A stretch of DNA of 10,890 bases. Source: SIG575 sp964474295. GTDB taxonomy: Bacteria > Bacillota > Clostridia > Oscillospirales > Acutalibacteraceae. The notes under the pieces were generated by a model that ran no database searches, was not told the origin of the DNA, and saw only the letters and a list, made by a program, of their open reading frames with translations. Numbering within the stretch: position 1 is the first letter of the stretch; every line of letters starts with the position of its first letter. Below, in pieces: positions 7,369-10,890 of this stretch. The stretch lies in the NCBI GenBank assembly GCA_964474295.1, contig CAYYRN010000052.1:1-10890 (forward strand), read 5' to 3'. Position numbers and translations under genes: made by a program.

Positions 7369-8232
7369 ATGAATGTTTTTGTAACGGTAAGGAATTATAT
7401 TTCGGTGATAATCTCCGTGATTCTTGCTTTCCTCGGAATATGTACGGTCGATATCGGCGGTATGTCAAACGAAAATGCAGAAGAAACGAGGGTAATGTCT
7501 TTTAACATCAGGTGCGGTGAATTTGAGGAAAGGGGCAAAATAGTTCCCGAACTTATCGCAGACTATGCACCCGATTCGGTAGGAATACAGGAGTGTACAC
7601 ATCAATGGTACATTTTGCTGCGTGCTTTTCTTTCTTCCGATTACGGCTTTGTCGGTGTCGGCAGAGATACGGGTGACAGAAGCTTAAACTGCGGTGAAAT
7701 GTCAATGATACTTTACAAAAAAGACAAATACAATCTTGTCGAAAGCGGAACGTTTTGGCTTTCCGAAACACCGGACGAGGTTTCTCTCGGCTGGGACGGT
7801 GCTTGCAAAAGAGTTTGTACATACGCAGTGCTTGAAAACAAGGAAACAGGCGAAAAATACGCCCACGTCAACACTCACCTTGACCATGTAGGTCAGCTTG
7901 CAAGGGAAAACGGCGTTGAGCTTGTAAAGCAAAAGGCACTCAGCTTTGATGTCCCCACGGTCGTTACCGGTGACTTTAATTCCTCAAAGTACAGCAGTAT
8001 TTATTATGACCTTATAAACGACGGTTTATATGATACTCAAGACGCTGCCGAAGAAACTATGTACGGAAAAACTTTCCACAATTATCAAGGCGGCGAAGAC
8101 GGCACTCCGATAGATTACATTTTCGTCAACGGTAAAGTGTCAAAGGTTAAAACATACAAAATCATAAGGGATAAGATTGACGACAAATTTGTTTCCGACC
8201 ACTATCCCGTTTATTCGGATATTATTTTATAA
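7369..8232 (+). CDS. Endonuclease/exonuclease/phosphatase family protein with N-terminal membrane segment
   Basis: The EEP fold (DNase I, exonuclease III, sphingomyelinase and inositol phosphatase relatives) cuts phosphodiester or phosphoester bonds using a metal ion. This 287-residue protein has a hydrophobic segment at about residues 10-30 (YISVIISVILAFLGICTV), so the catalytic domain is probably outside the cell. No clear cleavage site or lipobox is visible. The catalytic set is complete: FNIR (N46), QEC (E75), NTHLDHVG (H170), GDFN (D202, N204), IDY (D249) and SDHYP (D277, H278). It resembles the uncharacterised EEP-1-type subgroup, whose sign is FWLSETPD followed by GWD. The downstream gene, 24 bases away, is a clear paralogue. 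The substrate cannot be told from sequence. Confidence 0.88.
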   Translation: MNVFVTVRNYISVIISVILAFLGICTVDIGGMSNENAEETRVMSFNIRCGEFEERGKIVPELIADYAPDSVGIQECTHQWYILLRAFLSSDYGFVGVGRDTGDRSLNCGEMSMILYKKDKYNLVESGTFWLSETPDEVSLGWDGACKRVCTYAVLENKETGEKYAHVNTHLDHVGQLARENGVELVKQKALSFDVPTVVTGDFNSSKYSSIYYDLINDGLYDTQDAAEETMYGKTFHNYQGGEDGTPIDYIFVNGKVSKVKTYKIIRDKIDDKFVSDHYPVYSDIIL

Positions 8233-8256
8233 AGCCGAAACCACGGAGGTTTTAAG

Positions 8257-9000
8257 ATGAAAGTTATGACTTACAACATTCTCTGCTGGGGTGCGGAGGG
8301 TCACGAAGTTGAAAAAAGGCGTCCTCTGGTTAAAGAAACGGTTAAAAAGCTTGACCCCGATTTTTTCGGCGTTCAAGAGGCAACACCGCAGTGGATGACA
8401 TATTTAAGAGCGAATTTTGATGAATACGGCTCGGTCGGTGTCGGCAGAGATGACGGAAAAGACGAGGGCGAGTATTCGGCGGTTTTCTTCAAAAAGGATA
8501 AGTTTGAGCTTCTTGACAGCGGTAACTTTTGGCTTTCGGAAACCCCCGATGTTCCGTCAAAAGGCTGGGATGCGGCTTGTATAAGGATATGTTCATGGGC
8601 GCTTCTCAAAGACCTGAAAACGGGCAAAAAATTCGTACACCTCAACACGCATCTTGACCACGTCGGCATTGAGGCGAGAAAAGAGGGTATGAAGCTTATT
8701 TTCAAAAAAGCCGAAAGCTTGTCGGCACCCGTTGTGGTAACGGGTGATTTCAATTTTGAACAAGGCTCCGATTTTTATAAAGAGCTTGTTTCGGGCAAGC
8801 TTAGGGATTCTAAATTTGCCGCAGAAGAATCTAATGATTCCGTAACTTATAACGGCTTCGGGGAGGAAAAACCGGAAACTATCGATTTTATTATGGTTTC
8901 ACCCGACTTTGAAGTGAAAAAATATGCTGTTATTGATGAAAAAATCAATAACGAATATCCGTCTGACCATTATCCCGTTGTGGCAGAAATCGAACTCTAA
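8257..9000 (+). CDS. Endonuclease/exonuclease/phosphatase family protein, cytoplasmic paralogue
   Basis: This 247-residue protein has the same EEP core as the gene before it but begins directly with the first strand (MKVMTYNILCWG) and lacks a signal peptide or membrane segment, so it should be cytoplasmic. Catalytic residues are N7, E41 (QEA), H132 (NTHLDHVG), D164 and N166 (GDFN), D210 (IDF) and D237-H238 (SDHYP). Shared blocks with the upstream paralogue include VGVGRD, FWLSETPD, GWD-AC, NTHLDHVG, VVTGDFN and SDHYPV, which points to tandem duplication followed by divergence. The start has GGAGG at 8245-8249, 7 bases before the ATG. It is 12 bases upstream of thyA. The function beyond metal-dependent phosphoesterase is unknown. 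Confidence 0.88.
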   Translation: MKVMTYNILCWGAEGHEVEKRRPLVKETVKKLDPDFFGVQEATPQWMTYLRANFDEYGSVGVGRDDGKDEGEYSAVFFKKDKFELLDSGNFWLSETPDVPSKGWDAACIRICSWALLKDLKTGKKFVHLNTHLDHVGIEARKEGMKLIFKKAESLSAPVVVTGDFNFEQGSDFYKELVSGKLRDSKFAAEESNDSVTYNGFGEEKPETIDFIMVSPDFEVKKYAVIDEKINNEYPSDHYPVVAEIEL

Positions 9001-9012
9001 GGAGATAACGCA

Positions 9013-9843
9013 ATGAGTTATGCAGATAAAGTTTTTGTTGAAAATGTAAAAGATATTCTCGAAAACGGTTTTTCCGACGAGAAGCTTGCCGTTCGCCCCA
9101 AATGGGAGGACGGTACACCTGCACATACAGTAAAAAAGTTCGCAATGGTTAACAGGTACGATTTGAGCAAGGAGTTTCCGATTATAACCGTGCGTAAAAC
9201 GTTTTTCAAAAGCTGTATAAAAGAATTGCTTTGGATTTGGCAGAAAAAGTCAAATAACATTGCCGACCTTGATTCTCACATTTGGGATGCGTGGGCGGAT
9301 GAAAACGGAAGCATCGGTAAAGCTTACGGATATCAGCTCGGTGTAAAACATAAATATCCCGAAGGGGAGTTTGACCAGGTTGACAGAGTTCTTTATGACC
9401 TTAAAAATAATCCCGCAAGCCGTAGGATAATGACAAACCTTTACAATCATCACGATTTAAACGAAATGGGACTTGCCCCCTGTGCTTACGGACTTACGCT
9501 CAACGTGACGGGCGATAAGCTCAACGCAATTTTAAACCAGCGTTCGCAGGATATGCTTACCGCAAACAACTGGAACGTTTGCCAATATGCCGTGCTTGTG
9601 CATATGTTTGCACAGGTAAGCGGCTTAAAAGTCGGTGAGCTTGTTCACGTTGTTGCCGATGCGCACATATATGACAGGCACATTCCAATCATCAAAAAGC
9701 TGTTAGACCGTGAGCAGTTTCCTGCACCTGAATTTAAAATCGATACAAGCGTTAAGGATTTTTACGATTTTACTCCCGATAGCTTTGAGCTTGTGAATTA
9801 TAAAGCTCACACGCTTGAGGATAAAATCGACGTTGCAATTTAA
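9013..9843 (+). CDS. thyA: Thymidylate synthase
   Basis: ThyA methylates dUMP to dTMP with methylene-tetrahydrofolate, releasing dihydrofolate. The 276-residue protein has the catalytic Cys157 in LAPCAY, the phosphate-binding pair R137-R138 (SRRI) and RSQD (R177, S178, D180), the dUMP-binding N188 (NNWNVCQY), and DAHIYDRH (H218, Y220). The residue after the catalytic Cys is Ala, where E. coli has His. The C-terminal half (KDFYDFTPDSFELVNY) resembles the Bacillus subtilis/phage phi3T-type ThyA rather than the E. coli type. ATG at 9013 is preceded by AAGGAGA overlapping the upstream stop. folA, which recycles its dihydrofolate product, follows 11 bases later, so the two are surely co-expressed. 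Confidence 0.97.
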   Translation: MSYADKVFVENVKDILENGFSDEKLAVRPKWEDGTPAHTVKKFAMVNRYDLSKEFPIITVRKTFFKSCIKELLWIWQKKSNNIADLDSHIWDAWADENGSIGKAYGYQLGVKHKYPEGEFDQVDRVLYDLKNNPASRRIMTNLYNHHDLNEMGLAPCAYGLTLNVTGDKLNAILNQRSQDMLTANNWNVCQYAVLVHMFAQVSGLKVGELVHVVADAHIYDRHIPIIKKLLDREQFPAPEFKIDTSVKDFYDFTPDSFELVNYKAHTLEDKIDVAI

Positions 9844-9849
9844 GGGTGG
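9843..9849 (+). promoter_or_regulatory. Ribosome binding site AGGGTGG that fixes the start of folA
   Basis: The site lies 5 bases before ATG at 9855. The in-frame GTG at 9846 is inside it and would add only Met-Val-Lys, so it is not the start. The arrangement repeats the one at 1430-1435. Confidence 0.65.
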
Positions 9850-9854
9850 TAAAA

Positions 9855-10346
9855 ATGTTTGCTGTTGTTGCTGTTGATAAAAATTGGGGCATAGGTAATG
9901 AGGGAAAATTACTTTTTCATATTTCGGAAGATATGAAAAATTTTCGTTCGCTGACAGAGGGCAAAACCGTTGTCCTCGGAAGAAAAACCCTTGCGACATT
10001 TCCTAAAGGCGCACCGCTTAAAAACAGACAAAACGTAATTTTGTCAAGAGATGAAAGCTATTCGGTCGAGGGTGCAAAGGTTTGCACAAGCGTTGAAGAT
10101 GCACTTGATTTTTTGAAAAATCAAGCTTCGGACGAAATTTGTGTCATAGGCGGCGAATCGGTTTATCGCCAAATGCTTCCGTTTTGCGATACCGCCGTTG
10201 TCACCAAAATCGATTCTTCCGCACAGGAAAGCGATAAGTTTTTCCCGAACCTCGATGAAGATGACAGTTGGTTCGTTTATTCGGAAAGCGAAGAAAAAGA
10301 AGAAAACGGAATTAAATTCAAATTTTGCACATATAAAAGAAAGTAA
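9855..10346 (+). CDS. folA: Dihydrofolate reductase
   Basis: DHFR reduces dihydrofolate to tetrahydrofolate with NADPH, restoring the cofactor oxidised by ThyA. From ATG 9855 it is 163 residues, the normal size. The N-terminal strand and Met20-type loop read FAVVAVDKNWGIGNEGKLLF; the substrate-binding acid is D26 in ISEDMKNF; GRKT (42-45) is the NADPH-binding helix start; and VIGGESVY (97-104) is the conserved Gly-Gly block. The C-terminal strand ends KFKFCTYKRK. The start is set by AGGGTGG at 9843-9849. It is the last gene of the + strand run, with its stop codon at the foot of a strong terminator. Confidence 0.96.
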   Translation: MFAVVAVDKNWGIGNEGKLLFHISEDMKNFRSLTEGKTVVLGRKTLATFPKGAPLKNRQNVILSRDESYSVEGAKVCTSVEDALDFLKNQASDEICVIGGESVYRQMLPFCDTAVVTKIDSSAQESDKFFPNLDEDDSWFVYSESEEKEENGIKFKFCTYKRK

Positions 10347-10384
10347 AAAATAACCCTCCTTTGAGCAAAAGGAGGGTTATTTTT
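10346..10384. terminator. Bidirectional intrinsic terminator between folA and the XRE regulator
   Basis: A perfect 17-base-pair stem pairs 10346-10362 with 10368-10384 around a 5-base loop (GAGCA). Its G/C core is ACCCTCC/GGAGGGT. The A-run and T-run at the outer ends give a U-tract in either direction, so it can stop folA transcripts on + and regulator transcripts on -. It begins at the last base of the folA stop codon. Confidence 0.93.
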
Positions 10385-10421
10385 GTATTTATATTTTTTG
10401 TTATTTTGTGCGTCTGCCGTT

Positions 10422-10502
10422 GTCATCCTTGAACGTAAGTGAGGGATCTCGGCGGGGATTGTGTTTTATTTTAGTAGATTATTCGCCAAAGCTCAGAATG
10501 AC
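10422..10502. repeat. 81-base imperfect palindrome resembling an interspersed repeat
   Basis: The left arm begins GTCATCCTTGAACG and ends GGGATCT (10422-10449). The right arm begins AGATTATTCG and ends GCTCAGAATGAC (10476-10502). The outer five bases pair perfectly (GTCAT/ATGAC), the inner ATCT/AGAT pair too, and the parts between pair with mismatches and a bulge. The arms strongly recall, from memory, a short palindromic repeat scattered through many bacterial genomes with arms like GTCATTCTGAGCGAAGCGAA and ending near ATCT. Only one copy is in this window, so dispersion cannot be shown here. It sits in the spacer between convergent genes, a typical place for such elements. Confidence 0.6.
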
Positions 10503-10512
10503 GTTATTTGTT

Positions 10513-10713
10513 TTATTTCTTATCTCTTAATCCCAAAATATAATCCGTGCTTGTGCCGTAATATTTTGCAAGCTTTATCAAAATGTCGGTCGGGATGTCA
10601 CGCTGCCCCAATTCGTAATTGGAATAAACCTGCTGTGAGCAGTTGAGTATTTGTGCCATTTGTTTTTGCGTTAAATCCGCATCTTCCCGTAAATCTCTTA
10701 TTCTTCGGTACAT
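10513..10713 (-). CDS. XRE-family helix-turn-helix transcriptional regulator
   Basis: From ATG at 10713 (on the - strand) the protein is 66 residues, essentially one Cro/C1-type HTH domain: MYRRIRDLREDADLTQKQMA, then QILNCSQQVYSNYELGQRDIP as the recognition region, then IKLAKYYGTSTDYILGL, a typical family ending. A start further upstream at 10794 is possible in frame, but those 27 extra residues are not HTH-like and would cover the promoter region; GGTGATG just before 10713 fits a ribosome site. There is no partner domain, so it probably binds DNA as a dimer. It is divergent from a lipoprotein gene, and the palindrome at 10762-10780 is the obvious candidate target. Target and inducer are inferred. 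Confidence 0.9.
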   Translation of the reverse strand: MYRRIRDLREDADLTQKQMAQILNCSQQVYSNYELGQRDIPTDILIKLAKYYGTSTDYILGLRDKK

Positions 10714-10728
10714 ATCATCACCGACAAA

Positions 10729-10734
10729 ATTATA
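10729..10734 (-). promoter_or_regulatory. Possible -10 box for the XRE regulator
   Basis: On the - strand, TATAAT lies 15 bases before the regulator start codon, which would give a very short leader of about 10 bases. No good -35 box is at 16-18 bases; TTGTCA at 10756-10761 is 21 bases away. The assignment is weak. Confidence 0.35.
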
Positions 10735-10754
10735 CTCTACCGCAAAATGTTGTA

Positions 10755-10783
10755 TTGACAAATACTGCAAATTGCAGTATAAT
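10755..10783 (+). promoter_or_regulatory. Consensus sigma-A promoter of the lipoprotein gene
   Basis: TTGACA (10755-10760) and TATAAT (10778-10783) both match the consensus perfectly and are spaced by exactly 17 bases. Transcription should start near 10790, giving a leader of about 23 bases that holds the ribosome site AAAGGGG (10798-10804). The promoter should be strong unless repressed; a palindrome occupies its spacer. Confidence 0.9.
10762..10780. promoter_or_regulatory. Perfect 19-base palindromic operator, probably for the XRE regulator
   Basis: ATACTGCAA (10762-10770), central A (10771), TTGCAGTAT (10772-10780) is a perfect inverted repeat with 9-base arms. It fills nearly the whole promoter spacer and includes the first three bases of the -10 box, so a bound dimer would block RNA polymerase. 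Small XRE repressors commonly use sites of this size and symmetry. The link to the neighbouring regulator is inferred from position. Confidence 0.8.
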
Positions 10784-10812
10784 TTACAAAACAAACGAAA
10801 GGGGTTATTTAA

Positions 10813-10890
10813 ATGAAAAAATTGTCGGCAATTGTTTTAGCACTTGTTTGTGCAATGCTTATGTTAACTTCCTGTTCTTCACAGCAGGAT
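10813..10890 (+). CDS. Lipoprotein, N-terminal part only (runs off the window)
   Basis: Only 26 codons are inside the window. They encode a lipoprotein signal peptide: KK after Met, a hydrophobic core (LSAIVLALVCAMLM), and the lipobox LTSC with the lipidated Cys at residue 21, then SSQQD. The protein should be exported and anchored to the outer face of the membrane by a diacylglyceryl group. AAAGGGG at 10798-10804 lies 8 bases before ATG. Expression is probably driven by the consensus promoter at 10755-10783 and controlled by the palindrome in it. The mature domain is not visible, so no function can be given. Confidence 0.85.
   Translation, partial: MKKLSAIVLALVCAMLMLTSCSSQQD

Noticed and set aside
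9846..9854. GTG at 9846 as start of folA
   Set aside because: It lies inside the ribosome site AGGGTGG; ATG at 9855 starts at the usual DHFR N-terminus.
10461..10646. 61-codon open frame on + strand
   Set aside because: It lies across the palindromic repeat and antisense to the XRE gene, with no ribosome site and no recognisable protein features.
10714..10794. N-terminal extension of the XRE regulator from ATG at 10794
   Set aside because: The extra 27 residues are not HTH-like, would be read through the promoter/operator region, and a ribosome site (GGTGATG) precedes the internal ATG at 10713.
1..10890. CRISPR array, tRNA, rRNA, transposase or prophage genes
   Set aside because: No regularly spaced repeats, cloverleaf-like sequence, or integrase/transposase motif was seen on either strand.

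Overview
The window looks like a chromosomal piece of a low-to-moderate GC Clostridia-type Firmicute, probably a gut member near the Ruminococcaceae/Oscillospiraceae. This is inferred from strong AGGAGG/AGGTG-type ribosome sites, A/T-rich spacers, Gram-positive-style surface proteins, a Bacillus/phi3T-like thymidylate synthase and a consensus sigma-A promoter. No rRNA, tRNA, CRISPR, transposase or integrase is visible.

Positions 91-10346 hold nine genes, all on the + strand, with gaps of about 10-30 bases and no obvious terminator between them, so they could form one long operon. In order they are: an RmuC-family protein; a very large exported protein with two metallophosphoesterase domains and a C-terminal membrane anchor; peptide chain release factor 2 (prfB); a small cyclase/kynurenine-formamidase-fold hydrolase; a stand-alone phosphoglycosyl transferase; two tandem endonuclease/exonuclease/phosphatase (EEP) paralogues, one with an N-terminal membrane segment and one without; thymidylate synthase (thyA); and dihydrofolate reductase (folA). 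thyA and folA form the classic dTMP pair, in which FolA regenerates the folate that ThyA oxidises. The three phosphoesterase genes carry five catalytic cores (two MPE, two EEP, plus an FnIII-like accessory domain in the MPE protein), which suggests scavenging or turnover of phosphate esters at the cell surface, but no substrate can be read from sequence.

A strong bidirectional intrinsic terminator (10346-10384) closes the run. Next is an 81-base imperfect palindrome (10422-10502) resembling a widespread interspersed bacterial repeat. Then comes a small XRE-family regulator on the - strand (10513-10713), divergent from a lipoprotein gene that runs off the right edge (10813-10890). Between these two genes lies a perfect consensus promoter (TTGACA, 17 bases, TATAAT). 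A perfect 19-base palindrome fills its spacer and enters the -10 box, a textbook repressor site.

Most content is ordinary housekeeping. The points most worth a second look are the XRE/lipoprotein switch, a prfB without the usual programmed frameshift but with a perfect hairpin in roughly its place, the double-headed phosphoesterase, and the EEP pair split between membrane and cytoplasm. I see no clear evidence for a wholly new system.
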